Assembly (NCBI RefSeq): GCF_032062135.1
Contig: NC_092861.1
Span: 140,743,425 to 140,807,424 of the forward strand
Length of the DNA: 64,000 bases
Reading direction: 5' to 3'
From: Pyxicephalus adspersus
Lineage: Eukaryota; Chordata; Amphibia; Anura; Pyxicephalidae
Each line of letters opens with the position of its first letter. Positions within the stretch are counted from its first letter, which is position 1. The notes below the pieces were generated by a model that was given only the letters and a program-made list of their open reading frames with translations, searched no databases and was not told where the DNA came from. Position numbers and translations under genes: made by a program. Positions 36,149-47,874 of this stretch are shown here, one piece after another.

Positions 36149-37094
36149 GGTAATTTATTGAAAAACCAACCATGCTGGTGCACTGCACTATTCGTGCATA
36201 GTGTTTCCTGCTGCCTGCACAGCTGTTCCTATTACATATAGCTGACTGTGTCTAGATAAAAAGTGAGTGCTGGCGAATGGAATATGATGGCTGGCCCGTT
36301 CTGCTTGGGGTCACAGCCAGGCACTTGTAAGCAGTTGCACTCATGGTGTGCAAACTTCCAGTGCAGCAGTACCCTTGCTAAAGCTATAGTTTGTGCCAAG
36401 TGATCTTCCTGATAATTATGTTTTGTTTTTTTATATGGTGCATATTTATTTTCAAAGGACATTTAGATAAAAGGAAATCACACTATGGCAGATATGTGGT
36501 TTCTCTTACCCATTCCATAGCACATTGTTGTTTGTACCAAGTATCTAAGTTGGAGGCATGCCTACCAACATGCAGATATTGATTATCAGAGGGAAAGATA
36601 TTTGTACAGCACCACTGTAGTAAATGGGGATGGTAACAACAAGAAATATATTCATAATACAGTAATTATCTGTAAAATGCATGCATTAGTACCAAGCACT
36701 ACAATGCATCATGAATACATTTCACTAAGATTCTGTTCAATTTATTTATACACTTTTGCACCTCCAGAACACACAAAATAGCAACAGGACCCACATTTTT
36801 GAGCATTGAGAGGAGTTGCAGACTATTCATTCCGATCAGGCTGCCTCAAGTTAAGGCCCTCAACATCTCTCAAAAATACATGCAGTACATTACAATGTGT
36901 CCTATTATATTTGGACCCTTAAGGTGGTTTGTGGCACCAAACTGTACGCTGTTATTCAGTACTACAGAAAAGGTTTGTATTTTAATAAAACACAATAGCG
37001 AGGGTTACTTTAAATACATAGAATGGTGATACAAAGATTAAAAAAACTGCCAGTAGAAGGATTTGTTGATATGTTAAGTCATATTGAACCAAGT

Positions 37095-37200
37095 TTTAAA
37101 GGGTTTTGTGTTCCTCCATATCTTCTGGCATGTACAAAGATGGTTGAACTTGATGGGCATGTGTCTTTTTTTCAGCCACATAACTATGTAACTAATCCTA
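37095..37200 (+). repeat. Interspersed repeat end (GGTTGAACTTGATGG)
   Basis: ATGGTTGAACTTGATGGGCA then TGTCTTTTTTTCAGCC and ACTATGTAACTAAT is a 3' end I recognise as widespread in amphibian genomes; the parent element is uncertain. Confidence 0.5.
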
Positions 37201-37277
37201 TCCTTCATCCAGCCTTATTGAAGTAGTTTTTTTCCCTGTGCACATGGATCTCTGATAATCTCTGTTTGTGGTTGCAG

Positions 37278-37467
37278 GGCTGCGATTCCCAGATGAGTAT
37301 GTCAGAAGTGTCGTGTATGGAGAGCTCTTCCTCCTGTCAATCACTGGTCCACAACGCCGCTCCTGAAATCCTCATCGGCCTGCTTTATAACGCCACCACG
37401 GGCAGGCTTTCTGCAGAAGTGATAAAAGGCAGCCACTTCAAAAACCTGTCATCCAACAGACCTCCCA
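37278..37467 (+). CDS. SYT14: SYT14 exon: inter-C2 linker and start of C2B
   Basis: The acceptor is GTGGTTGCAG and the donor GTGAGT. The exon begins on a whole codon (GGC) and ends with the first base of a split codon (phase 1), so 63 codons plus one base. It reads [20 protein letters not shown], a serine-rich linker, then [20 protein letters not shown], the first two strands of C2B, then [14 protein letters not shown]2B loop 1 ([13 protein letters not shown]) lacks the aspartates needed for calcium binding. The conserved GCDSQMS start is the best discriminator from SYT16. Confidence 0.9.
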
Positions 37468-37875
37468 GTGAGTGAAAAGCCTTTCTATTCTTCTTCCTAA
37501 TGAGTTCTAGCACCAGGAGAATCTCTGCCTTTTCTAATTACACTTAAAGGACCAGTAAACCAGCAAGTGCATTTTATTCATCTGCATTGTACACCAATTA
37601 AAACAAATTGCTCTTTAGCATAACTGTCTGTGCAGCATTGGGCTTATTCGCTAATCCAAAGGGTAATGTATAAAGTGCTGTGACCCATAACCACCAAACA
37701 GAATTCATCTTTTTTAATATGATTTTAGAAAACTGGAATCTTATGAGTTAGGTTCAAGTTTAGTCACAGGTTAGGTAAATATTTAATTGACACTCTTCCA
37801 AAATAAAAGGTCTGCATCCACCATTAAAAATGATGATCAGGTTGGGGTCTTGAGGTTGTACGAGCATAGGTGTCC

Positions 37876-38058
37876 TTATTATTTTTGATTAAGGTTCATA
37901 TAGCGGCAACATATCATGCAGTGCTTCATAAAGTCCATAGTGATGTCACTAACATTCCCTCAAAGGGGCTCAATGTTTTGTCCCTACCATAATCATATGT
38001 CATTACACAGTCTAAAGTCAATTTAAAAGGAAGCCAATTGACCTAACTACATGCATGG
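37876..38058 (-). mobile_element. SINE, 3' part
   Basis: The L2-type tail (complement of ATAGCGGCAACATATCATGC) and part of the body (complement of GCCAATTGACCTAACTACAT) are present; the tRNA-like head is lost. Confidence 0.75.
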
Positions 38059-38954
38059 TTGTAGTGTATTGTGGTAAATGAGCTTTTTATGGACTTTGTT
38101 ATACACCAAGGCTTTAGTTTTAGGCCTAAATAGTTATCAATTGGCTTGCAAAAAAACACATTTTCTGTCCAATAGCAGCCACTACTTATTTAGTGCATGT
38201 GGCTGTTTACATAGCAATTGGCCACCACATATCATCTATATATGTAGCAGTACTGAGCCAATTGCAGTGTAGCTCCAATTAGCTGTTGGTTGTCGGGGGC
38301 CCCAGAAATCCCTATCAAGTTGCTTGCACTGACCCTGTAGAGTTTTCTGCTCTGTAAAAGCCTGTTAGTCAAAAACTAGCCCAAGAATCTGAAGTCTCTT
38401 CTTAAATATTTAATGAAAAATCCTGTCTGTCAACTGGTCAACATCTGTTCTTTGCCTAAGGGTTTTGTTTTGTAATTTGTGTTACAGTGAGAACTATAAA
38501 TAAGGCCAGCCATTAATTTAACAGTAGCTGCTATAGTGTAGAATCAGTCCAATGTGTTCTCTAATTCCATGTAAATCATCGTTGTGGCTTAAGCCTTTCT
38601 GCATCATGTCCCAGAAATTCCACTATTGTTTAAGGTAATCCTAAATAAATAATCCAATAATAAATCCAAAAAACTGGCAGCTCCATTGATGCCCCTGAGC
38701 CTCAAACCCTGTGAAACTAATGTATGGACATTCTACCTTCCACGGGTAAAATCAAGTACCGACACTTCTTCCCCTCACTGATTTCAAGGTCAGTGTATAT
38801 GAAATATCAATATATGAAACAGTTTTAAATCACAAAGGTAATAAATGGTACATACAAGTTAAACAAGACATAACATTCAAACGTAACAAAACACAGTGTT
38901 CAACCCAGAATTTTTTTTAAAGCTGGGTGGGAAGAAAATGTAATTCAGTGGAAG

Positions 38955-39060
38955 CCTCTGTATTGTGACCCAATTTATTAGTAACCACCCAAAAACAGCC
39001 AGGTGGTCATTGAAAAGTGCACCTGGCTAAAAGGGGCTGGGGAGAACACGGACATTTTAG
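38955..39060 (+). repeat. Interspersed repeat E, copy 2
   Basis: TAGTAACCACCCAAAAACAG then GGTGGTCATTGAAAAGTGCA match copy 1. Confidence 0.6.
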
Positions 39061-41199
39061 GGAGAGGGAGAAATCAACACTAAAATTACCAACGTGTTCC
39101 TCCGTTCTTTTGCATTTCAACCTTTTTGTTACATTTTTTAACATTGGAAAAACCGAAACCATACAATATTTTTGTTACATATCATGCCCCTATGTGGGCA
39201 AACTTTTTTCAACTATTAGAACAGAACAAAAAAATATAAATCACATTGACATAAAACAAAACCACTTGTATTTTATTATTGTTCTTAGTTTAAAAGATAT
39301 TCGGACATGCTAGGTTTTTTTGTGAAGTGTAAATCTAAACTTGTAAATATCCTAAACATTTAGCTTTATATTCAGGAAAAACTCTTCTGCTTGTCCCCTT
39401 GTAAAAATGGACTTGTCTTTCTGAATAAGGCCCATTCACCATTCCCCTGTCAAGCAAGTGGACCCTTATTGGCAACTGAGGCTCCCTCTTTGGGCTGGGT
39501 CACTGGGCCACTAGGTTGGGGAGGTTAGGTATTCGGTGGCAAGGTGAGAGTAAAATTCAAAAGAGACATGTAACAAAATGTAATGACACACACCTTGTGG
39601 TGTAAGCTGTTAGGCAGGAACTCTTCTTTTAAAGTCATTAATCTACTAGCAGTTAGCAAATAAAATGTCAGCTTCTGAGTTGCACAGTTTGTACAGCTGA
39701 GATCACCCAAAATTAATGTAAACCTGTGCCAGGAGAATAAACAGTGTTTGCTAATTGCTTTTTTTTAAATGTCAGCTGGTTGGCATGCCATTTCTCTGGC
39801 TATGGTGTTATAAAAGACACTGACGCATAACAAGCAGGCAGATTAAGATGTTCTGAGTTCACTTTCTGTATATTTGTGGTAAGTAGAGAAAGCCTGGCAG
39901 CTAGCCTTTTATAAAGGGGACAGCAAAGGCAGTACAACATTAGCATATAAACACCTGCTCAATAAATGTCATTGAACTTCCAACAGCATATTCTTCTTCC
40001 ATCTGCCTGACGTTTTCATCTGCTGTATGGTACCCATTGGTGTTACACTGGTGGCAATCCTTTTCGGTTTTCAGATGGTTCATTTCAACACTGCAGTCCG
40101 GTAACTCAACCTGTCAGCAGCCACAAAAAATTGTGTTTTGGGCAAACGTATCATTTAATCCGTCTTCTGATTTCATGTTGTGTAACATCAAGATGGAAAC
40201 AAATATTTTCCTTTGAACTATTTCAGCACCATTCAGCCTAATTCATTGAAATGGTGAGATGCATCTTGCAAACACAGCTCACTGTTCTTCTATACCATAG
40301 CAGCTAATAGGGCGTACGTACTTATGAGCAACCCTTATGTATTAAACTAACATTAAATGTTAATCTTTAGCCTTCCCTGTAGATTTTTTGTATGCCCAGT
40401 GCTCATGCCACATAGTTCAAAGATATTAATTTAAATACATTTCCATAGGCTCCTGGGTGGTGGAATGGTGCAGTATCAACATACTGCCATGTATGCTTGC
40501 AGTTGATGGGTATTGCTTAGTATTTGGAACATTATTACCAGACTTCTCCCCCAGGCCCATCTACTACCATTGTCCAGCCAGATAGTATGGCTGGAGCTAG
40601 GAAATGAAAGCCAGATAACAGAAAAGGCTAATACAATTTGGCTTTATACAATTTTGTTGCCAAGTACACTGGTTACCTTTTGGAATCCTGAGAATCCACA
40701 TAGCAGTGCCCATTCTACCCCAATTCTGTCCAACACTTCCATTTACCCACAGATATTAGCTAAGATTGTGATTTGTTCAGCAAACCCATCTATCTGCAGA
40801 ATGGTGAGCAAGATGCAGATCACTGCTTGTGAGTAAACTTTTCATAGTCTAGGGCCCGATGCAGGGCTGGAGTATCTGGTACTGAAATGGTCAACCTCTA
40901 ACCTTTAACCCTCTCTCACCCAACTCTTGTAATTTCTTTTTCTGCTTCCCACCTCCTGTTGTCAGATGGACTGTTCTGTTGTCTTAAACACTTGATAGGT
41001 GGACAGGTTTATATAATCCGAGGTGAGTTCCATAGAGGCTAGCTTTGATGTTGTTGTTATCATGCCCGGGAGAACTTGCCAGCAGTAAAGCTGTCCACCA
41101 TATTGTTTTTTTTTATGTTCAAATATGTCTCTGTTATCTGTAGTCCACCTAATCGGTTTGTCAATAGCGCCAATCTCTGCTAATGGATGAAGGTTTACA

Positions 41200-41292
41200 G
41201 ACTGTATATATTATATATATACTGTATACAGTACAGTACTGTATACTGTATATATATATATATATATATATATTGTATATAAACATATATAT
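41200..41292. repeat. TA-rich palindromic microsatellite
   Basis: TATATATTATATATATACTG, then CTGTATACAGTACAGTACTG and a long (TA)n run. The CAGTACAGTACTG core is self-complementary. Confidence 0.92.
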
Positions 41293-41654
41293 AATTAAAA
41301 TCACAACAGTTCTTTTACATTACCAAAAAGCAAAATTTAAAACTGTGAGTCTAATAAAAGTGCTAAAACTGATAATACACACTGCTTAGCTAAAACATTA
41401 CAACTATATAATAACTGATAGGTGAAGTAAATACTAATGAATATCTTTTTTTATAATGAGTATTTACTTTGATAGAGATGTATACCTGGACATACAAGTG
41501 GCAATTTGTTAGAATGATTATAATTTCAAATGATGTGTCGAAAATCCCCAAGCCAACCTAGAACATAAAATGGCGGTTTTGTTCAACCTTAAGTTGATGA
41601 GATCATAAATGTTTTAGTTTTTTTTTCCATCCCAACAATCTTTTTTTTATTTTT

Positions 41655-42015
41655 TTTTTATTTTAATGTAAATTTTTATAAGGAGTCCTAGAACTCCCCG
41701 TCCCAGTGCCACCATCTTCTGTCTTCTCTTCCAGTCTTCTTCTTCTCCTACGTTACCTGATCTCGCACTGCGCAGGCGCAAGATTGGGTGACGTAGCCCG
41801 CTGCAAAGAGGGAAAAAAAGAGCTTATTTCACTGAGCATGCGTGAAATCGACATCTTTTACCCCTTAGTGGAAAATATGCCCCTAATTAGATCAGGCATG
41901 CGCAGAAGGAGCAGCCAAGTGCCTCTCGGGATATAAATTTTACTTTACATATAAGGGTTGTCTTCCCTAACTTTATGTAAAGAAAAAATGTTGCGTTTAG
42001 GTCTGCTTAAAAAAT
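41655..42015 (+). repeat. Interspersed CpG-rich repeat D, copy 2
   Basis: GATCTCGCACTGCGCAGGCG, AGGCATGCGCAGAAGGAGCA and TGTAAAGAAAAAATGTTGCG align with copy 1 in the same orientation. Confidence 0.75.
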
Positions 42016-42589
42016 GACTTAAAATTACCATTTGTATGTCCAGCATTACCTAGGTAATTCAATTAGTTGTAAAGTTATTTGACAAGAGACACAAGATGCT
42101 GTAGAGCTGAGCCAACAGATACTGGAGCCATCTATTTGGATGTGTTTGTGTAGCACACATACAAGAATAGCAATACGGCTCTTTTTATAAATATATATCA
42201 AAAAGAAGTTAAAGTATCCTCAGATGTGTCAATGGGTAAAGTGTTTAAATTCTTGCAGCCCAGAATAAAGCTAGCCTTTCAATTATCCCCCGTTGTCCAT
42301 TTTAACTCAGCATGACTGTATTTTATGGTTTATTATTAGACACACGTCCTATACTTTTTATTTTTTGTACGCTTCATAATACTGAGCCATCCAGCCTGCG
42401 TTTGGCACACATCTCCAATGACTGGAAGCCACCCTGGGACATAATTGTTCTTTAATGTTTTTTTTGTTTTTTTCTTTTTGTTATTTGCCACTGAAAATGA
42501 CCGTATATTTTTTTACAACAGCCTATGAGACTGTTACGCTCAAATTTTCTCTGTCTACAGCATGAATCTTTCTACATCATCTACACTCA

Positions 42590-42850
42590 AATAGGAGACA
42601 AATGTGATAAAATTGCAGTCTGAAAGCATTCAAGTGATTTTTGGCTCCAGATCTGATTCATTTAACTCTAGCAGAGCCCAATGCAAGCAGCAATGCAAAG
42701 CTTACACATATGTGTCAGCCTCTCGTTGTGCTGGAAGGGTTACAGCCAAGATCTGTGAGGCTAAACCGCATCCATGCAGAGTGATCTTCGTCAGCCTCCA
42801 TATTTGGCATTTCATCCCCTGTTCTGATGTCATCATTGCACTTCTGTACC
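42590..42850. promoter_or_regulatory. Candidate conserved non-coding element in last intron
   Basis: This is a repeat-free block of mixed composition (for example AGCAGCAATGCAAAGCTTAC near 42686, which contains an octamer-like ATGCAAAG). An open frame crosses it but is interrupted and unlike any family I know. Confidence 0.2.
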
Positions 42851-43489
42851 TTGAACCCCCCCTCCGTCCCTTTACCCTCCTTCCCTTTAATGAATTGTTC
42901 TCATTCCCTCTGTTTATGTCGTTTTAGTCTCCAAAAACTCAGTGGTATGCTTGAAGTGTTGTGGCTAGACAAAGCTTGCTCGGTGTTAGTAACGCTATAT
43001 TATTTGGCTTAGCCCAACGATTAAAAATGCAAGAGGATTATGAGGTATACCTTATATGCTAATGCAGCTGGCTTCATTGTTCTGAGCCAAGACTAATATT
43101 TTACATCTATAATTGTTTTCTTTTATTTTTTGCAGACTTAAACTTTTAAACCTTTGTTTTTCCTATTGGCGTGTTTTAAAGCTCATCTATCAGTTTGCAA
43201 CATGCTGCAAAGGAGGAGGGCAGGGAGGTGTGCATATTATTCTGTACTGTTATTAGTATATTTCTGGAAATATTGTTGAATGCCTCACCTGTTCTACCAA
43301 TAAAGTGTCACCTCCACCTTATCATACATTTATATACCGCATGGGACTAACTTTCCCACGCCTTCACTCCCGGCCCATCCAATACTTCTGTCCCTGATTC
43401 GGCACCAATTGGGTTTACACAACTGCTTGACACTGTCAGTCTTACACAAGCTCACTGCACTGTTTATTGAACCCTAGTTCTGGGCTTAC

Positions 43490-43650
43490 AATTACCTAAA
43501 TTGTAAGCTCTTCAACGAAGGGTAATTTCCTCCTCCTGTGTCACTGTATGTATCTGTCTGTATAACAACAGCATTTGCAACTACTGTTTAATGTACAGCG
43601 CAGTGTACATGTTGGCGCTATAGAAATCCTGTTTAATAATATTATTAATA
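43490..43650 (+). mobile_element. L2-clade LINE 3' tail
   Basis: AATTGTAAGCTCTTCAACGA through ATGTTGGCGCTATAGAAATC and TGTTTAATAATATTATT is the L2 tail. Upstream bases from about 43320 may be a decayed body of the same copy. Confidence 0.75.
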
Positions 43651-43959
43651 GTCCCTTTGCGAGCTTGGAAGATCAGTGTTGATTCATCACTATTCTCATA
43701 CATACAGTTATATCCTAAAATATCCTAAAGTAAACCTGTATGTCACCTGACACGTCCCCATTGATACTTAGCTTTCTAGTATTTGTTTTCCTATGCCCAG
43801 TGAAAAAAATTTGAGTAAAGCCCAAGTTGGCCTGGTCGGCACATACAAAAGTGTAAAGAGCCTCAGCTTGCTCCTGTTTGACAGAAAATATACTCATGCA
43901 CCTATTGATTCAGTGTGGCAGGAAGGAGAGAGAATCACATTACCCTATACATGGAAGTG

Positions 43960-44506
43960 CAGTGGTACCTTGGTATAAGTCTTATACCAAACAGGACTTA
44001 TACCAAACAATTTTTTCTTATAAGAAATAAAAGAAAATGATTAATCCATTCCCATGAAAAAAAATCCTATTGTTATTGGCACATTATACATTGATAGGGC
44101 TGTATAAAATAATTTAAACACTGCCTAATACTAAAATACATAAATACAAAAGCAATTAGATGAAATAAATGAAAATGTAACCTCTCTTTACCTTGCTGAG
44201 AAGAGTGGAGTGCCTACTAGGATGGTGCTGAGAAGGGAGGAGGAGATGTTATGTAATTCACAAAGAGTTATAGCACATGTTGTTCACTGAATGGTAGTAA
44301 CTGGCGTACTGACGCTCGTGGGCAGTCGGGGCTTTGTCTCAGGAGAGGTAAATAAGGGTGGTGCACTTATTTTGACCCATACAAGTTCTAGCACAAAGGT
44401 TGTATACCAAGCAAAGGATGTGTACCAAGCAAAATTTTTCGTGTCCAAACAGGACTTATACCAAGTTGGACTTATTCCAAAGCGTGCTAATACCAAGGTA
44501 CCACAG
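43960..44506. mobile_element. TIR element with CAGTGGTACCTTGGTATAAG ends
   Basis: The left end CAGTGGTACCTTGGTATAAG is complemented by CTAATACCAAGGTACCACAG at the right. CTTATACCAA-type motifs recur inside both halves, forming sub-terminal repeats. No transposase is visible, and the target duplication could not be identified, so the superfamily is open. Confidence 0.65.
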
Positions 44507-44877
44507 TATTGGCAATTTCAGTAGGAAAATGCTTTGACCTTGGAGCATTGGAAAGGAACGTATCGGGTCTGGCTATTATGTCAACCTGTTACTTTAACCA
44601 TAATAGACCAAGAGCTGGTTTGCAATAAGAAAAAAATAAACAGAGAAAAATGAATAAATTCATATTAAAAAGCTGAAAGAAATAAAATCACTACAAGTAC
44701 TTCTCTCTTCATGGAGTAATCCCTGTGCTTATCACATCCTACTATTCTCTTGTCCCAACTTTCAAGGTCTTCTTTGCAAACACAATAGGACAGTATTTGA
44801 AAAGTATTTAAGAGAAAAAAAAACAGATAAAACACATGTACATTTCTCTCTGCTCTGTATATTAAAAATGGGTGTAA

Positions 44878-45301
44878 AGCTACGTACACACTTCCAATTA
44901 TTATCGTCGGAAAACGAACGACGAACGTTCCTGCACGATATATATGAACGATCGTATAGCACCGATCCTGCACATAGAGGTAACGACACGATCGTTCGTA
45001 GATATTGTACACACAATAGATACGATCGTTTAAGCGATAGAGGAACTATGTGCACGACAGGAAAGTGAACGGACGTTCGTTCATCACGCATGCTCTGAAC
45101 ATGGACGATCAACGAACGACCGTACACACGAACGATGTTCAACGATCGTCGCCCAATCTGATCCGCCGGTCCGGTCGTTCGTTTCCAACAATTTTCCTCG
45201 TTCGTCGGCGTCGTTGGTTACTTTTTTACGAACGTTTTTTTGCCCAATCGATCGTTCATCGTTCGATTGGAACGATAAAAATTGGAAGTGTGTACGCACC
45301 T
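44878..45301. mobile_element. Harbinger-like MITE, 424 bp, copy 1
   Basis: The ends AGCTACGTACACACTTCCAA and TTGGAAGTGTGTACGCACCT are inverted repeats. Flanks are TAA (44875-44877) and TTA (45302-45304), a TWA target typical of PIF/Harbinger. The interior is CpG-rich with many CGTTCGT and ACGAACG motifs and no transposase; the open frames in it are by-products. It is about 99% identical to the copy at 47451 and lies in the last SYT14 intron. Confidence 0.85.
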
Positions 45302-46028
45302 TTAGTACTGAAAAATATCTATTGATCTCCTAAAAAATCGATTGTGTTCATAGATTATTGTTTGAACTGACACCACAGTACAAAAAATCTGTTGTCAGTC
45401 CTACATGGTTGTACAAAAGTTAGGCTACAGAACACTTTCCTATCAAAAAAGCATGAGATGGAAGTTTTGTGAAATCAAGCATGGGTAGGTTTAATAACAC
45501 ACAACAGAAATGTATGGGCTCAATGCATTTCGTGCACGATCACTAGATATATCAACAGCATTTTTAAAGGAACATAACATGTAAATGTGGATGTATTGCA
45601 CAAATATTTTGGGTTTTCTAAACCTACACCTTATTCCTTACAGCTCACCAAATTCCTTCTAGCCAAAACCTCCAAGATAAAAGTGACTAGACCTGCAGCC
45701 ATTTCCTGATTTGAAGTGAATGTAATCTGGATAAATGCCCCAGTAGAATACCAAATTCAGTTATTTAGAACAAGTATTTAATGGTGCTGATAACTCCCAA
45801 TTTCTTCATTGGGCATCTCTACACTAAAACCATCATAAAATGGTCTTTCCCCTTACTCTCCTCCTTTACAGCATACATGCATAATAAATCTTGCAGCAGA
45901 TCCAAATAAATTATTTACTATTGTTCATATGAATGGTATACACCATATCCTTCCTCAGCAATGCATTGTCTACTAACATGCCATGATATTTTTGCTCCTC
46001 TACTAATATGTCTCATTGGTTTTTATAG

Positions 46029-46342
46029 ATACCTACGTAAAGTTAACACTGCTGAACTCCATGGGCCAGGAAATGTCGAAATGTAAGACATCGACCAGAA
46101 GAGGCCAGCCCAACCCCCTGTACAAAGAAACCTTTATTTTCCAAGTAGCCCTGTTTCAGCTGTCAGACGTGACTCTCATATTGTCTGTCTATAACAAGCG
46201 CAGCATGAAGCGCAAAGAGATGATAGGTTGGATATCCCTAGGTTTGAACAGCTCAGGCGATGAAGAGCTCAGTCATTGGACTGAAATGAAAGAGTCAAAA
46301 GGACAGCAAGTATGTAGATGGCACACGCTGCTTGAATCCTAA
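46029..46342 (+). CDS. SYT14: SYT14 terminal coding exon: rest of C2B and stop
   Basis: The acceptor is GTTTTTATAG. The first two bases (AT) complete an AAT codon with the A of the previous exon, giving [19 protein letters not shown]. The exon carries the remaining C2B strands, including [20 protein letters not shown] (the strand normally bearing the polybasic site), [20 protein letters not shown] and IGWISLG. It ends CRWHTLLES followed by TAA at 46340-46342. The ending W-H-x-L-L-E-S is shared by SYT14 and SYT16. The exon lies between two near-identical 424-bp MITEs, about 730 bases after the first and about 1.1 kb before the second. Confidence 0.93.
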
Positions 46343-46860
46343 TTGCCGTCAGGAGGTCTCTTGTGACTCAAGAGAGCTCATCTGCTCTTTTGAAAGGACA
46401 GGATGTAATTTAGCCACCTGCAAAAGATTGCTCCTTGCAGGTAATGGGTTTGACATGCCGCAGAAAGCTCAGTACACATCAGAGATGAGGTTTCACGCAC
46501 AGTAGTGCGCTCTCCCCGGACGCCTGAGCGGAGATGGATAGAAGACGTAAGCAGCAGCAAGCGGATCTCTAGACGTGATATCAACCACTTCTTTTGGTGC
46601 TTTTCTTATTTTGTCTGAAAAAACTGTTTTTATACAAACCCCTGTTGATTAACCTGATCCTCCCTGGTTCTATCAAATGAAAAAGAGTAGTGTAAAAAAA
46701 AAAAACACTAAGGCTTTGAAAAGACACAGACACCCTCCGTTTGGTCTCCTTTTTTATTTTTACAGCATTGTGTAACTTTGTTAGCGTTCTCTTCTATTTT
46801 TGTACTTGCAGGAAGTAGTAAGATAGAAATGCTAAATACCACCAGTACTTACCGGTTAGC
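46343..46860 (+). other. Probable proximal 3' UTR of SYT14
   Basis: This sequence follows the stop codon directly and contains no recognised interspersed repeat. It includes an A-run near 46695 and a T-rich stretch near 46750. I see no clear AATAAA here, so the cleavage site is probably further downstream. The end point given is arbitrary. Confidence 0.45.
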
Positions 46861-47134
46861 CTAGGGCTATAAGGGCGATTCAATTAACAGCAAGAGATTT
46901 AACTCGTTCGTGGCAACTGCTTCAATTGCACTTCATTGCTTTAACCTGAAACCGTTGTTAAGGGTTAAATCTCAAGCTAACAGGCCTTACTTGTAATAGC
47001 CTAAGGATATTTTAGTGTTGATTGAATGCTTGAAGGCTAAACCACCCAGTGTGGAGAGATAACTGCATCACAGATTCCAGCTGCCACCTGCCAAGCTATC
47101 AAGAAAGGGGTCTTACAAATATCACTATTTAGGA

Positions 47135-47275
47135 ACATGGTGGTTAGCACTCTTGCCTTGCAGAGCCTTATGCTCGATTCCTATTGAGGGCTTTATGTAA
47201 AAGGAGTATGTATATTTTACTGTATTTGCAGGGGTTTCCTACCAAAAATATAGTCCAAAAATATATCAGTTCCTC
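47135..47275 (+). mobile_element. SINE head fragment
   Basis: CATGGTGGTTAGCACTCTTG with GCTCGATTCC downstream matches the tRNA-like head; GGGGTTTCCTACC is the following conserved part. The tail is missing. Confidence 0.65.
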
Positions 47276-47450
47276 AAATATTGGCCCCTATAGTATGTAT
47301 GGCTAAAACCACTATAAAGAGTTATGTTCACTGCAGTACACTTTGGAATAAATGTCAGTTTACAGATTCATTATGGCATTTAGAGTTTGCAGACAAAATA
47401 GAGAGACTCCTTTTCTTGGCTGCAGCTTGGTGGAGAGCTGGGGACTCTAA

Positions 47451-47874
47451 AGCTACGTACACACTTCCAATTATTATCGTCGGAAAACGAACGACGAACG
47501 TTCCTGCACGATATATATGAACGATCGTATAGCACCGATCCTGCACATAGAGGTAACGACACGATCGTTCGTAGATATTGTACACACAATAGATACGATC
47601 GTTTGAGCGATAGAGGAACTATGTGCACGACAGGAAAGTGAACGGACGTTCGTTCATCACGCATGCTCTGAACATGGACGATCAACGAACGACCGTACAC
47701 ACGAACGATGTTCAACGATCGTCGCCCAATCCGATCCGCCGGTCCGGTCGTTCGTTTCCAACAATTTTCCTCGTTCGTCGGCGTCGTTGGTTACTTTTTT
47801 ACGAACGATTTTTTGCCCAATCGATCGTTCGTCGTTCGATTGGAACGATAAAAATTGGAAGTGTGTACGCACCT
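47451..47874. mobile_element. Harbinger-like MITE, 424 bp, copy 2
   Basis: Same length and orientation as copy 1, with about four substitutions by eye. It is flanked by TAA on both sides (47448-47450 and 47875-47877), a clean 3-bp target duplication. It lies about 1.1 kb after the SYT14 stop codon, possibly inside the 3' UTR. The retained CpGs show a young insertion. Confidence 0.9.

Larger units (their letters stand above)
23065..37277 (+). other. SYT14 intron (14.2 kb)
   Basis: The intron is bounded by GTAAGT and TTGCAG. It contains the assembly gap, Penelope-like tails, MITE-A copies, hAT-like MITEs, a transposase-like relic on the opposite strand, and an L2 LINE 3' end. Nothing is recognised in 25310-26088, 26306-26735, 26939-27219, 27505-28015, 28265-29229, 30046-30425, 33970-35665 and 36150-37090. 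Confidence 0.85.
37468..46028 (+). other. SYT14 intron (8.6 kb)
   Basis: The intron is bounded by GTGAGT and TTATAG. It holds SINE and L2 tails, a TA-rich microsatellite, a CpG-rich repeat, a TIR element with CAGTGGTACCTTGG ends and one 424-bp Harbinger-like MITE. Nothing is recognised in 38060-38950, 39070-41190, 42020-42585, 42855-43315, 44510-44870 and 45310-46028. Confidence 0.85.
16455..46342 (+). other. SYT14: SYT14 gene, 3' portion (last four coding exons and three introns)
   Basis: Four exons join in frame: 272, 453, 190 and 314 nt, about 409 codons. Every internal border has AG upstream and GT (mostly GTAAGT or GTGAGT) downstream. The product is the C-terminal three quarters of a synaptotagmin-14-type protein, a membrane-anchored tandem-C2 protein of the vesicle-trafficking family. 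It binds phospholipid and oligomerises without calcium, because the acidic calcium ligands of classical synaptotagmins are missing. From memory, human SYT14 is about 555 residues, so about 145 N-terminal residues (short lumenal end, one membrane segment, start of the linker) are absent here. SYT16 is the closest paralogue. I favour SYT14 because of the serine-rich inter-C2 segment starting GCDSQMS and the C2B wording [14 protein letters not shown]. In human the neighbours are DIEXF and SERTAD4; neither is visible in this window. Confidence 0.88.

Noticed and set aside
44665..45325. Several overlapping open frames of 66-126 codons on both strands
   Set aside because: They lie within or across a MITE and recur in its twin at 47355-47908; long frames come from its CpG-rich, stop-poor composition.
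46029..46342. Assignment to SYT16 instead of SYT14
   Set aside because: The C-terminus alone fits both, but the preceding exon (GCDSQMS start) and the linker exon fit SYT14 better by memory; an alignment would settle it.
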